Positions 11,155-21,530 of a DNA stretch of 64,000 nt are shown one piece after another. Origin of the DNA: Metridium senile (lineage: Eukaryota; Cnidaria; Anthozoa; Actiniaria; Metridiidae). The translations under genes were made by a program, and so were the position numbers. The notes beneath the pieces were generated by a model. It was not told the DNA's origin. It saw only the letters and a list, made by a program, of their open reading frames with translations, and searched no databases. Position 1 is the stretch's first letter. The number at the start of each line of letters is the position of its first letter. Location: contig OX459102.1 of NCBI GenBank assembly GCA_949775045.1, positions 17,860,160-17,924,159 on the forward strand, in the 5' to 3' direction.

Positions 11155-11365
11155 GTCGTCATGATGGACTCATAAAGTCACGCCATGAAATAGTCACGCA
11201 TGATTTTCAACCGGGCAGTAATCTAAAAGTGACGTCATGATGGACTCATAAAGTCACGCCATGAAATAGTCACGCATGATTTTGAACCGGGCAATAATCT
11301 AAAAGTGACGTCATGATTGACTCATAAAATCACGCCATGAAATAGTCACGCATACCTCCAGTCAC
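11155..11365. repeat. 77-bp tandem repeat, three copies
   Basis: The unit carries TCATGATGGACTCATAAAGT and CACGCCATGAAATAGTCACG, repeated at about 11159, 11233 and 11310 with few changes. Confidence 0.9.
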
Positions 11366-11544
11366 GCATGCATGTGTCAATACATTGTAGTTCACTGTAT
11401 ACATAACGGTTGTCAAGCACATCTCCATTGTAAATCTTACATGGTTCATCATGTGGTATATAGTGTGGTCTGTGACACTGTTTGACAAGACTAAAACACC
11501 TGTTGACTGATAGAAAACACATTATTCTAATCCGCCTCTAATTG

Positions 11545-11790
11545 TAATCGAATTAACTCCCCCTCCCTCCCCTCCACAGTAAGATTGTAATTGAACTAAC
11601 TCCTTCTTCGGTCTCCCTTCTACAGTAAGACTTGTAATTGAGCAAACTCCCCTTCCCTCCCCTCGACAGAAAGATTATAATTGAACTAATTAACTCCCCT
11701 CCCCTCCCCTCCCCTCCCCTCCCCTCTACAGTAAGATTATAATTGAACTTATTAACTCCACGTCCCTCCCCTCTCAGAGTAAGTGATTTG
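11545..11790. repeat. About 60-bp C/T-rich minisatellite
   Basis: Units combine GTAATTGAACTAACTCC with a run of CCCCTCC and a CAGTAAGATT spacer. About four imperfect copies, with expanded CCCCT at 11697-11725. Confidence 0.8.
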
Positions 11791-11794
11791 TAAT

Positions 11795-11945
11795 AGAACA
11801 ATGAGCTGCAATGAGTTTCAGTGTGAAGCGGCCGCTGAGAGAAGAACTGAGTTGGAAAAGTTATTTTCTACCGTGTTTTATACTTGCATTTGTCTATATT
11901 TTTCCACTATTATAAGATGTATTAAAGCATTGGTAACCATTTAGA
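11795..11945 (-). pseudogene. Partial tandem duplicate of the 3' end of the 8-cysteine peptide gene
   Basis: This stretch repeats the 3' untranslated and terminal coding region at about 11995-12140: both contain AACAATGAGCTGCAATGA, GTGTGAAGCGGCCGCTGAGA and TAAGATGTATTAA. The copy has lost codons through small deletions and lacks the upstream exon. It is a decayed ~200-bp tandem duplication of the neighbouring gene's end. Confidence 0.6.
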
Positions 11946-12062
11946 AATCAACGTCGCTCCCCTAGGCCTAGCTCTCAGAGAAAGTAATTTGTAATAGAAC
12001 AATGAGCTGCAATGAATTTCAGTGTGAAGCGGCCGCTGAGAGAAGAAAGTTGGTTTATTTTT

Positions 12063-12541
12063 CTACCGTCGTGTTTTATACTTACATTTGTCGTTATATT
12101 TACCATTATAAGATGTATTAAGGCATCGGTAACCATAGTAATCATCAGATCCACCCATGCAACACGGCTCACCACGGCCAATAGCTGTTTTACATTGACT
12201 CTCTGTTAATCCTAGGCCTGTAGTCTTATTATATTTACAAAACGTCTCGGGATATGTTACGCTGCACAGCTGATCAGGGCCTTCCCATTTACATTCTAGT
12301 ATAGAACAAATTAAAAGCTTACATTAGTCTCAAGCCAGCCAGCATATAATTTCCCCCGCAGCCGTTCCACTCCCCACAGGAGAGAAGTGGACCGTAGGGG
12401 AGTGGAACGAGACTATAAACGGCTGCAGGGGACGCTAGCCTGCAGCATACCAATATCAAACAAATACCGTTACTTGCCTTGGTATCCATGGGTAACTGTT
12501 GCCATTAGTAACAAAACCCAACGACTCCAATGAGAGTGCAT
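12063..12541 (-). CDS. Small secreted 8-cysteine peptide precursor (two exons, GC-AG intron)
   Basis: Exon 1 (12541-12478) starts at an ATG and encodes a typical signal peptide, MHSHWSRWVLLLMATVTHG. Exon 2 (12295-12063) completes a 97-residue precursor ending in KTRR and TAG. The junction is in phase (G|AA makes Glu just before the first Cys) and uses a GC donor, AAG|GCAAGT, with acceptor TACTAG. The mature chain of about 77 residues has eight cysteines, including a CC pair (GEPCCMGG), and the patterns DQLCS, ETFCKYN and DKCKYK. Four disulfides are likely. The fold is unknown to me; secreted cysteine-rich peptides of this size include defence peptides, signalling peptides and toxins, and nothing seen here separates these. 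The 182-bp intron is mostly a palindromic element. A partial tandem copy of the gene's end follows at 11795-11945. Confidence 0.7.
12338..12444. repeat. Palindromic element filling the intron of the 8-cysteine peptide gene
   Basis: The left arm CCGCAGCCGTTCCACTCCCC at about 12357 is mirrored by GGGGAGTGGAACG at 12398 and AACGGCTGCAGGGG at 12418. AGCCAGC and GCTAGCC lie outside. It makes up over half of the intron. Confidence 0.7.
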
Positions 12542-12639
12542 ATCTTGAGATATAAGAGTTGTGTCTTAACTAAAATGAGAATGACATCACCATTAAACAA
12601 CAGCATTGATAACATTTATCAATAACTAATATAATGAAA

Positions 12640-12965
12640 TTTGTATAACACCGTAAAAAATGTTGACTTTACTGACGTTTCGAGCTTTAGCCTTCACTTC
12701 TTATTTATACTAAGTATCTCTCTTAGTCTAACTCTTTTACTCCGACGAAGGGCTAAAGTTAAATCAACATTTTTACGGTGTTACAAATTTCATTCTATTA
12801 GCTATCGTTTATATCAAACACCGACGCAGCCTATACTAGTTTACTCGCTAGTTTCTATTTTTTAGGGTGTTACAAATTTAATTCTATTACCTATCGTTTA
12901 TATCAAACACCGACGCAGCCTATACTAGTTTACTCGCTAGTTTCTATTTCTATTTTTTACATTAC
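12640..12965. repeat. Penelope-like repeat ends, inverted pair plus tandem copy
   Basis: TAACACCGTAAAAAATGTTG with TTTACTGACGTTTCGAGCTT at 12646 faces CCGACGAAGGGCTAAAG and ATTTTTACGGTGTTAC at 12752-12783. A 90-bp segment (CCGACGCAGCCTATACTAGT, TTTACTCGCTAGTTTC) then appears twice in tandem at about 12775-12865 and 12866-12950. Same family as 5120-6490. Confidence 0.6.
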
Positions 12966-14611
12966 ATTTATACATTTGATAAATAAATATAATTTTTTAA
13001 ACACTTATTCGTCGCCTGAGTCAAGGTTATTATTTACCGATATTATTCAGCGAACTATATCTAGAAATAATGAATTGAAGTGAAACACAGATACATAAGA
13101 AAAATAATAATAACAATAACTGTATTATAGCCCTCAAAGCTAGTACTTCTCACAGTTACAACATGATCAAAAATCTTCTATAATATCAAATGCCCTTGCC
13201 CGTGGATTCGAGTCCCCCGATATATTTCCGTCATGTATCTCTATCTAGAAATAGTATGAATTTCTCGACCAATCACCGCGCGCCATTTTCTATTATCAAT
13301 CGTGTTTTTATACCAATTCTTAATAACATTTCTTTTGTGTTTAGACATTGATGAAAACATCTCTCTCGACACTACCGAGTTTTTTCAATCAATTTGACTG
13401 TTTATCTAACGATTTTATCATCGTTATTAATAAAAATAATTATGGGAGTTTCAAGAGTTCAAAGCGTTGGCCAGACTGCACGAATAATAACTAGGTTTAC
13501 TTGATTTCTAGATACGATGTTAGCTGCCATACATGACGTTGGCTGTGTTGACAAAGTAGGTTTTAATAAGACAAAAACCTTATAAAGTAGTAATTGTTTG
13601 CTAAAACATGCTCTTCAATTCACCGCCTTTCTTTCATTTTGCTTGAAGTAAAAATAAACTCACAAAACACTCACAAATTGACTCTGTTTTGTTATACCAA
13701 GTTTATAAAACGTACCGCGGCTCGTAGTTCCGTTTGTCAGAGGATCCGGTAGCAGCCAACGAGAGTAAAAAAACACCTTTGTGAAATAAAGATTACAAAG
13801 CGTACTGATGAATTCTACAAATTAAAAGAACGAGACTCAAAAGCACCTTTGTAAAGTAAAGATCAAAAGCGTCCTGATTAATTCTATAAATTAAAAGCGC
13901 CCAGCTTTATAACATCAGAAAAAAACGCTTGTAATCATTAATGGTAATCTTCCTTCAGTAATTAGACACGAAACTAACAGCATAAAGTTCTGCTTTTTTC
14001 TATATTTTCACTGACTTCTGTTTGTGTTTTTTTTCCTAAGCTTTTTTCTGCAGATATTGTTGTTATTAAAATGTCTTCATCGTATTTTCAGAATGGGATG
14101 GGTTATTGTTATGGGTTGTCCAAATCTTTTCGTCCGCTCCCAGTACATCGTAATATTTGTACATTTTACCTTATTTATAAACTACTATTTTTGGGAAAAG
14201 TAAAATCCTTGAATGAGAGTATTCCTTCGGTATATACATATAATAATAATTTTTTTTCTCTCTCACCTTAATCAGGTGTGCTTTAAGCTTGACAGTCGTT
14301 TAAATCAGCTTCACGTTGAGCCAAGACTCTGTCGAGAATGAAATCATATGATAGTTGCTGTCATAAATGTGTTATACACTGATAGTCATTTACAATGCTA
14401 TCATTGACTTGTTTATACAGACAAATGCATCCCATTCATCCATCCATTTCTCAACCATCCCATTAACCATTCATTGTTCTTTTTATTCATTCAGCAATTC
14501 ATTTTTCTCATTTATTCATGCAGTCGTTTAACCATCCATACTCATTTTCACCAGTTCTTGATTATAGTAATCCCCTTTCCTTTTAATTCACATCAAGGTG
14601 GATGTACATTA
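12966..14611. other. Intergenic region, no gene seen
   Basis: AT-rich. A direct repeat of about 65 bp lies at 13765-13890, with CACCTTTGTGAAATAAAGAT and CACCTTTGTAAAGTAAAGAT heading the copies. Short runs of CATTCATCCATCC occur near 14440. A GGATTCGAGTCCCCCGA string at 13204 resembles a tRNA T-arm, but no cloverleaf surrounds it. Confidence 0.5.
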
Positions 14612-14813
14612 CTAGTGAATCTCAAACAGAATACCTACTCCAGTCAGTAGATTCATCTCCGTGTCTTCGTTCTCTCTAACTAACTTTCCTTTATGCGCTG
14701 GGGATACAACCAGATGTCTACGTTTGCATTCTCTACAGATTGCTATGTTGACTTTTGTGCAGTCTTCCCGACAACATTTATACAGAGTGAAAGTGATTAA
14801 TTTGCCTTTCTTT
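14612..14813 (-). CDS. Possible terminal exon with zinc-ribbon-like cysteines
   Basis: After an acceptor-like GTAAATACAG, the - strand frame is open to TAG at 14612-14614 for 67 residues. It reads KKKGKLITFTLYKCCREDC, then AICRECKRRHLVV and a charged tail. The C-C-x3-C-x8-C-x2-C pattern could bind zinc or form disulfides. No upstream exon was identified and no family recognised. It may be chance or a relic. Confidence 0.25.
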
Positions 14814-15179
14814 TTCTGTATTTACTCTGTTAATGTAAATCCTGTCATGACAAGGTCATGTGTTCGAGAAGGATTTCCATTACAAAATGTCATTATATAA
14901 TAGATGTCAGTTTTTTATTTAATGACTGACTTATACATCCAAAAAGAGCCGTTTTATAACCAAACATTTCTACACTAACATTAAATATAACGAGTCCATC
15001 ATAACAAGATAGAGTTTCTGACGATCAGTAGCGGATATTCAAGTACACATAGAACATCGAAATGGGTGACTGATCAGAAGGGTAGATAGATATCTATGTA
15101 GATTAACATACTACACGGCAGCTGTGTTTACATCTCTTTTAATATACATTGTCAGCGTTAAAGCTGAATTAGTGGTTCT

Positions 15180-15335
15180 ATGACCGATATGCATTGTGGG
15201 AAGTTGATTCGCGCTCGTCGCCGTCCCACAATGCCAATGGGGACCGATAATCAACTGTCTCCTTCGCAGCCGTTATTAGTGTCGGGCTTCCTGTCCTAGT
15301 AACGGCCGCTGCGAGGGAGACTAATAATCAACCAG
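15180..15335. repeat. Foldback element
   Basis: Nested inverted pairs: GTCTCCTTCGCAGCCGTTA at 15257 with TAACGGCCGCTGCGAGGGAG at 15299, and an outer pair around GACCGATA and AATCAACC. Non-coding. Confidence 0.65.
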
Positions 15336-15839
15336 TATCTACAGCAGATAGAGTAAGAGTTAGAAGCCTTTGGTGTGCCTTTTCTCTTTCCACCTATTTT
15401 CATCTCGCTATAGTTCTATTGTCACTGTCATGTATTACGGGGACGATGACTTGGTAGACTGGTATTGTTATAACTTCCTTTTACAATCTACTGGCTTATA
15501 TTTGTATGGGATTTTACAGTACAATATGGAGATGAAACCTGTGATTGGCTAACTGCAATGGTGCAATACTAAATGATCTAATTGCATGTAAATGTAAATG
15601 ATTGCATGTAATTGTGTGTGGTTGAGAATACCTTAGAAAAGAAAATCATAGATTGGGAGAAACTCAGTTTTTATCGCATGCAAGAACTAGGGTTCGATTG
15701 CAGGAGCCCCATCACTATTAATTTAATTGATAAGCTATAATCTAAGATTTTTGATATAAAGTAAAAAGTAAAGAACAGTATTTTACGTCGGAAGTCTCTT
15801 TTACCGAAGCTGATATCTTCCAGAGAGCCGACGGTGCAC
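15336..15839. other. Intergenic region, no gene seen
   Basis: AT-rich sequence with no supported gene or repeat. Confidence 0.4.
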
Positions 15840-15957
15840 TCATTTTAGCTACACGGAAAGAAGAAAAGTCGAAACAAGGATGCGAGGTCACTAGGAATTG
15901 AACTCGGGACCTCTCGCACCGAAAGCCGCGCACTAACCTACTGTGCCATCCTTGCTC
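15840..15957 (-). mobile_element. tRNA-derived SINE, family 1
   Basis: Read on the - strand it begins GGAGCAAGGATGGCACAGTA and continues GGTTAGTGCGCGG, matching a pol III A box, then GGTCCCGAGTTCAATTCC as B box. The same sequence recurs at 34765-34867. After the tRNA-like head comes GTTTCGACTTTTCTTC. No functional cloverleaf remains. Confidence 0.7.
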
Positions 15958-16645
15958 CTTATAGATATAAAATTTATAAGAAAGACAAATGCTAGGAGAT
16001 TACGACGTTTCGACACAAAAATTATTTTCACCAAGAGTTAATAGCGAGTATTCAAGCATATTAATTGATGAGTTACCAAACTAGTCAGTGCAAAATCATT
16101 AGATGATGTAAAAACTGTCTTCAAATAGAGCAGGAGCACTGAGATGTGTTGTCTGTAACTTTTCAGTTATTCTAACTTAAAAAGTATAGCAAGCAAACCT
16201 AACACCGAAAAACCGCAACGAAAAAACGCGAAACCGCATCACCGCAAACCATTACGCCCCCCAATAGGGACGAATCATCTGCTACTAGCTTTGTTTTGCC
16301 CTCGAGGCTGTGTAGGATGTTTTTCAAGTTTTTGTTATTGTTGACGATGATGTTTTTCGCATTATTTTTGGTAATTGCCCAGCCCCCCATCAAAAATCTA
16401 ATGGTCCGTGCCGTATTTCCGTGTTTTCGGGTAAACCGAATATAGGCTAATTTCTTCTCTAACACTACCCTTAGGGTGATTTAAACATAACATAATATAG
16501 TTTATGTTGAGTGACAAATCCAAGGGCTTGTTATAGTTATTTGATTAGTTAGTATGAAAGCTAGCCTCCTCCGCAAGCATCCCTTCCCAAGTTATCGGGT
16601 TATTAGCTTCCAGTCTCCTCGCGTCCTACCATGTAGTTAACACTC
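15958..16645. other. Intergenic region with a dispersed CCGCAAACC-type repeat
   Basis: At 16195-16262 lies AACGCGAAACCGCATCACCG followed by CAAACCATTACGCCCCCC. Similar strings occur at 42690-42840 and 58560-58700, inside intron 2 of two Ig genes. No gene seen. Confidence 0.5.
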
Positions 16646-18612
16646 GTTTTTCTCAGAGAATCAGGGAAATGTTAAAACTACGTGGAAAGGGATCAATTCT
16701 ATACTTTCCAGAAAGAAGAGTATAACTAAAATTGCGAAAATTAAAGTCAATAATGCTGAAATCAAAAATCCTTCTGAGATCAGTAATGCATTTAATAAAC
16801 ATTTCACAGACATAGGACCAAATTTAGCGGCCGAAATTGATACGCCCATTGCATCTTTTCACGAAAATATATGTCAGGTTGAAACCTCTTTTCAACTACA
16901 GCAGTTAACTATTGCGGAGGTTGTTAAACTTATTACAAAACTTCCATCGGGTAAAAGCGAGGGTTTGGACCGTATACCTACACGACTTCTTAAATTAGCT
17001 TTACCTTTTATTTCCTCCTCACTGACACATATTTTCAATAGAGTTATTGCAACGGGCCTTTTTCCGAATGATTGGAAATCCGCTAAAGTTTCTCCGATTT
17101 ACAAAGAAGGTGCTAAATCTGATCCGGGAAACTACCGACCTATATCTGTGTTGTCTGTGATCTCTAAGATATTTGAAAGAGCCATTTTTAACCAAATGTA
17201 CGATTATTTGGAGGAGCATAAGATTCTGACTAAATTCCAGTCGGGCTTTAGACCTCTCCATTCAACCTTGACGGCACTGATTGATGCCACTAATGATTGG
17301 TATATTAACATGGACAAGGGTCTAACAAACGCCATCTTATTTATTGACCTTTAAAAGGCTTTTGATACCATTGATCATGTCATACTTCTGAACAAAATGG
17401 AAAGGTACGGTTTCAGAGGCCTAAGTCTTAATTTATTCCAAAACTATCTAACTGGCAGGACACAGTGTACAGTGGTAAACAATGTAATGTCCAACGTTTG
17501 TGATCTACGTTGTGGAGTACCTCAGGGCTCAATTTTAGGCCCTCTATTGTTTCTACTGTACATTAATGACCTGCCAAGCTGTAATCATTCTTCTGTAACT
17601 CGCATGTATGCGGATGATACGAATTTAACGTACACCGCGAGTGAACCAGAGGATCTATTCTCCTCCATAAATCATGATTTACTAGAGATAAAACAATGGC
17701 TTGATTCCAACAAACTAAGTCTAAACGTATTAAAAACTAAATGTATGTTTATTGGCACTAGACAAAAACTGTTGGCTTTACCCGCTGATCTTGATATTAG
17801 CCTTAACGGGGCACAGATCGAGCGTGTAAAGACATACAAATGCCTGGGTGTGCATTTAGATCAACAACTCAATTGGGATATCCATATATCTGAGATCACA
17901 CACAAAATTGCAAAAACTCTTGCTGCTCTCAGAAGACTCAAACCATTTCTTCCCGTGCAGGTTTTAATTACAATATATAAATCATTAATACTTCCATATC
18001 TAGATTATTGTAGCCCTGTTTGGGGAAATTTTGGTTTGGGACTCTCCGACAAACTTCAAAAATTACAGAATAGAGCAGCCCGTATAATAACTGGTGCTGA
18101 CAACAGTATACGCTCATCTCAGATATTAAAAACCCTAAATTGGCCCTGCTTGGAGGAAAGACGTTCTACACAATTTAAAAAGCTCCTCTACAAAACTAAT
18201 AACAAGAATGTCCCGGATTATCTCCAAGACATTTTAGTTCGGACAAATCATGTACATCAACACCACCTAAGAGGCGTACATGATAATATCTTTGTCCCTA
18301 GGCCTCAAACTGAAGCGCTTAAAAAAAGCTTCACTTACAGGGGAGCGACAATTTGGAATAGTCTTTCCACCAAAGCCAAACAGGCAACCACTCTGAAGTC
18401 ATTTATTGACAACATTTAATTAATATAACATATAATTATATATAAGTCATTTATTGTATATCATATATTAACTATTTTCCATACCCACATATAATGTAGT
18501 ATGTATAATATTTATATCATTTTTAACACGGCTCAATGGGAGAGCACTGCATGTAAATATTTTAGTGATTTGACACCGTGTGTAAATAAAGTTATCTATC
18601 TATCTATCTATC
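16646..18612 (+). mobile_element. 5'-truncated LINE (jockey/CR1 group) with one stop codon in RT
   Basis: The frame is open from about 16650, covers the end of the linker and the complete RT, and stops at 18417-18419. Blocks seen include DWKSAKVSPIYKEG, NYRPISVLSVISKIFE, GVPQGSILGPLLFLLYINDL and the catalytic MYADDTNLTY. A TAA at 17352-17354 sits where the family has a Lys in the DLxKAFDTIDH block, so one substitution has killed it. The endonuclease region is missing. The 3' end carries GTAAATAAAGTTATC and a (TATC)n tail at 18593-18612, typical of non-LTR elements that end in short repeats. Confidence 0.9.
16650..18419 (+). pseudogene. LINE reverse transcriptase, interrupted by one nonsense codon
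   Basis: About 590 codons of RT in one frame with a single TAA (17352-17354), inside the A motif: ILFID, Leu, stop, KAFDTIDH. All other RT blocks and the C-terminal domain (YKCLGVHLD, YKSLILPYLDYCSPVWGN) are intact. The lone lesion suggests recent insertion. Retrotransposition function is lost unless the stop is read through. Confidence 0.9.
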
Positions 18613-19051
18613 TACACAGGAAGCCCAAAACGGAAATAATAGGAAAAGAGTTGCCTGCGGAGGAGACTATATGAAAGCCATCGTCTAAAACAGGCTATAA
18701 ACATTGATAGCTTCAAAAAAGTCGATTAATTATACCTGAGAGGTTAGCATCTGGACTATCACCGAACTTGAGTGCAGTGAGTGATATAGATTAAAACGAG
18801 TTTAAGTTTAATTTAAGAGTCTGATGGATATCGAGATATACTCCAAAACTAATTAGCCGCTTTGATAGATTAATGGACGTTAATGTGAGTGGTAAAGAAT
18901 AGATAAAAACTAACGAGTAAGAACTGTGAAAAGACTATTGTCTCATGATCTACACAAATGGCTTAGTAATGAGCTAAGTTTGGCCACGAGTATAGATAAA
19001 GCTGACCAAAACGTAGCTCATTATTTAAGCCAGCAACCAATGGTTCTTTCC
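18613..19051. other. Intergenic region with a direct repeat
   Basis: GGCCACGAGTATAGATAAAG and GCCAGCAACCAATGGTTC occur at 18980-19051 and again at 19332-19405. The duplication is split by the poly-G element at 19052. No gene seen. Confidence 0.6.
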
Positions 19052-19310
19052 CCCGGGGGGGGAGGGGGGGGGGGGGGTTCTCTCTTTATCCAAGTGGTAG
19101 GGGTGATCGGCGTACCTTTTAGGGTTAAAATATTTCCAGTGCGTACCTTTTAGGGTCCATTTAGAGATCAGGTTCAAAAATCAGTTCTAAGGGTCGTTTT
19201 TACTCTGCTTCATTTGTATCTGAGCGTACCTTTTAGGGGTCTTTTTTAAAATCTCCGCCGATCACCCCTACCACTTGGACAAAGGGAGTACCCCCCCCCC
19301 CCCCCCCGGG
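19052..19310. mobile_element. Poly-G-ended MITE with 8-bp target duplication
   Basis: The ends are CCCGGGGGGGG and CCCCCCCCGGG, each a run of about 15-20 G or C. Just inside, CTTTATCCAAGTGGTAGGGG and CCCCTACCACTTGGACAAAG form the rest of the inverted repeat. The 8-bp string TTCTTTCC flanks both sides (19044-19051 and 19311-19318), a clear target site duplication. There is no coding capacity. A fragment of the same repeat (GCCGATCACCCCTACCACT) lies near 2224. Superfamily not assigned. Confidence 0.8.
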
Positions 19311-19420
19311 TTCTTTCCACAGTTCCATGCAGTGGCCACGAGTATAGATAAAGCTGACCAAACCTTAGCTCATTATTTAATTAAGCCAGCAACCAATGGT
19401 TCTTTTCACAGTTCCATTCA

Positions 19421-19534
19421 GTGACCACGAATGATAGTTCCAAGTCGAGGTTCGCGTTGTTGCGCATGATAAATTATAGTTTTGCTATGACAACAACGCG
19501 AACCTCGACTTGGAACTATATCATTCGTGGTCAC
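19421..19534. repeat. Nearly perfect palindrome, about 43-bp arms
   Basis: GTGACCACGAATGATAGTTC onward from 19421 is mirrored to 19534 (GAACTATATCATTCGTGGTC), including AAGTCGAGGTTCGCGTTGTTG. The arms differ by a 2-bp indel. AACTGTGAAAAG and its reverse complement flank it. Confidence 0.85.
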
Positions 19535-19618
19535 AGAACGGAACTGTGAAAAGGTAGATTGTTTGTTGTTATAATTGGCTTGTGCTCTAAAATAAGGATA
19601 AGTTTGCATTGTAAATTA

Positions 19619-19844
19619 TATTTATGACTTCAAACCCGAGTTACATTATTATAAAATAAAATGTATCATGTCATATGTACTGAGCTTGTTCGAGCAGGAA
19701 ACACACTACACCTGGTTGGCAAAACAATGGCTATGTCCAATGGACATAGCCGGATTTTAATGTTGAATAAAATCTATACATAAGAAAGGTTATGTTGTAA
19801 ACAATAGAATCAGCCCTGCGCGAAGGTGAGGGCTCATACCGCCA
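19619..19844 (-). repeat. Ngaro B2 repeat (3' terminus)
   Basis: 226 bp, matching 20063-20288 from TATTTATGACTTCAAACCCG to GGGCTCATACCGCCA. It contains a short perfect palindrome, GGCTATGTCCAATGGACATAGCC, around 19731. A 43-bp spacer separates it from A2. Confidence 0.9.
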
Positions 19845-19887
19845 GTGAACACCATCTGCAAGAGGTTGGATGAGGGGAGGAGGAGGG

Positions 19888-20065
19888 TCGACTTAATCCT
19901 TGTTTGACAAGTCGGCAAGTGACCAAAGGCGGGAAAACCAAATCCCTAGAGGGGGTTAGTTTACAATACCCTTTTTATCCAGCCTCTTGATGACGTCACC
20001 GGAAGCAAATCATCTAATATATTTGTTTGGCGCCATAAAAACCATTTTGTTACACAAAAATTTAT
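19888..20065 (-). repeat. Ngaro A2 repeat
   Basis: 178 bp, matching 28967-29144, from TCGACTTAATCCTTGTTTGA to TACACAAAAATTTAT. It overlaps B1 by three bases. Confidence 0.9.
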
Positions 20066-20288
20066 TTATGACTTCAAACCCGAGTTACATTATTATAAAA
20101 TAAAATGTATCATGTCATATGTACTGAGCTTGTTCGAGCAGGAAACACACTACACCTGGTTGGCAAAACAATGGCTATGTCCAATGGACATAGCCGGATT
20201 TTAATGTTGAATAAAATCTATACATAAGAAAGGTTATGTTGTAAACAATAGAATCAGCCCTGCGCGAAGGTGAGGGCTCATACCGCCA
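20063..20288 (-). repeat. Ngaro B1 repeat
   Basis: 226 bp, the second copy of the 19619-19844 sequence, directly abutting A2. The internal region of the element begins at 20289. Confidence 0.9.
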
Positions 20289-20546
20289 CAGCCCCTTGGT
20301 GCAAGGGGCCGCCCCACCCCAGTACATATGAGATGAACCATTTTTAATGTAAATACAATTAACTAACAGTACAAATCGAAGATATAAATATATCTTAAAT
20401 CCCTGCTGCCCATGCAAGCAAAGACCAAACATAATACAAATTAAATAAATACATCTCCAATCCCTGCTGCCCATGCAAGCAAAGATCAAACATGTATCTA
20501 AAATAGAGATTCACTGCCCATGCAAGGGAATCTCGTCTTATCATTA

Positions 20547-21530
20547 TCACAAAGACACTACAGATTGTACACGAATGTACCTTTTAAATGCATCAGACTT
20601 CCATCTTCCCAAAACTCTTATTTTGGCATCTGAAAACCCTTGCTGTGCGGCATATGTGGCTGCACCTATTCTAAAGCTATGCCCCTTATAACGAGATGGG
20701 TCTAGGCTACAGGCCTTAATACAGCTATTAAGCAATTTGGAAAATTGACTGCGCGACACCGGATTGCCCTCACTGGTAATAAAAAGTGTGCCAGGGTGTG
20801 ATCCCCTGACAGCCAGATATTCTAACATCAATTGAACAGGACAGACAGCATGTTGCTTGGATATGGTGATAGATAGAGGTGGCTGGTTATAATGATGTTT
20901 GAAATTATTAAAGACCACCTTGAGAGATACAATTTGCTTGTCCGGTCCCAATACCTTAAATAGTTGGTTGGTTTGTAGTATGTGGCTGTCAGGTGGTCCG
21001 CGAGTCACAGTAATTTCCCCAATTCTCAAAAAGGCAAAAAATGCTAGCGAACACATAGCCTGGAACATGGCACGCTCATAGCATGATGCACAAATGTTCC
21101 TACTAGCCTGAATTAGTCTATTCAAAATTGGTAAACGTGAGTCAATAGTTCTACCCAGTTTGCCATACCCTTTTAGCATTTCGACAATATATGCAACTTT
21201 TGAGGGGTCAGGAAAACTAGCCAATCGATGGTAATACCCTATTGCTGATATATAGGTATTGACTGTGGCTGGGGCATATTTATGATCAAACAGATAAGCA
21301 ATGAATAGAGCAATTGTAGCCGGAAGGACTGGGAGTGAGATGACACCATGTTGAAAAACTTCAAGAGAAAACTGGCGCAATAATCGCCACGCTCTCTGGT
21401 AAATGGGTATAGATGATTTCTGCAAACTAGATGACAACAATTTTTGGACTATATTACCCAGCTCTGTGGGAGAAGTTCTGCTGGTACCAGTGTTGGTTGT
21501 GAGTTCAAATGAATAGGGGCCATCTCCCAA
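20547..21530 (-). CDS. Ngaro tyrosine recombinase
   Basis: 327 residues, intact. The catalytic residues of the family are present: Arg169 in FAFLRIGEIT, the H-x-x-R box His284-Arg287 in KGHSFRIGAATYAA, a Trp at 310 in LGRWKSDAF where many members have His, and the nucleophile Tyr318 in FKRYIRV. The N-terminal half is helical, like the core-binding domain (LPATIALFIAYLFDHKYAPA). The enzyme is expected to insert the circular cDNA by site-specific-type recombination instead of a DDE integrase. It starts at an ATG inside the end of the RNase H reading frame, in a different frame. It is the last ORF before the B1-A2-B2 repeats, as in known Ngaro elements. Confidence 0.92.
   Translation of the reverse strand: MGDGPYSFELTTNTGTSRTSPTELGNIVQKLLSSSLQKSSIPIYQRAWRLLRQFSLEVFQHGVISLPVLPATIALFIAYLFDHKYAPATVNTYISAIGYYHRLASFPDPSKVAYIVEMLKGYGKLGRTIDSRLPILNRLIQASRNICASCYERAMFQAMCSLAFFAFLRIGEITVTRGPPDSHILQTNQLFKVLGPDKQIVSLKVVFNNFKHHYNQPPLSITISKQHAVCPVQLMLEYLAVRGSHPGTLFITSEGNPVSRSQFSKLLNSCIKACSLDPSRYKGHSFRIGAATYAAQQGFSDAKIRVLGRWKSDAFKRYIRVQSVVSL

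Noticed and set aside
13185..13225. tRNA T-arm-like string GGATTCGAGTCCCCCGA
   Set aside because: No D-arm, anticodon arm or acceptor stem could be paired around it.
20173..20489. Open frame across the Ngaro B1 repeat and internal edge
   Set aside because: It spans non-coding repeat sequence with no domain; no function in the DIRS order is expected there.
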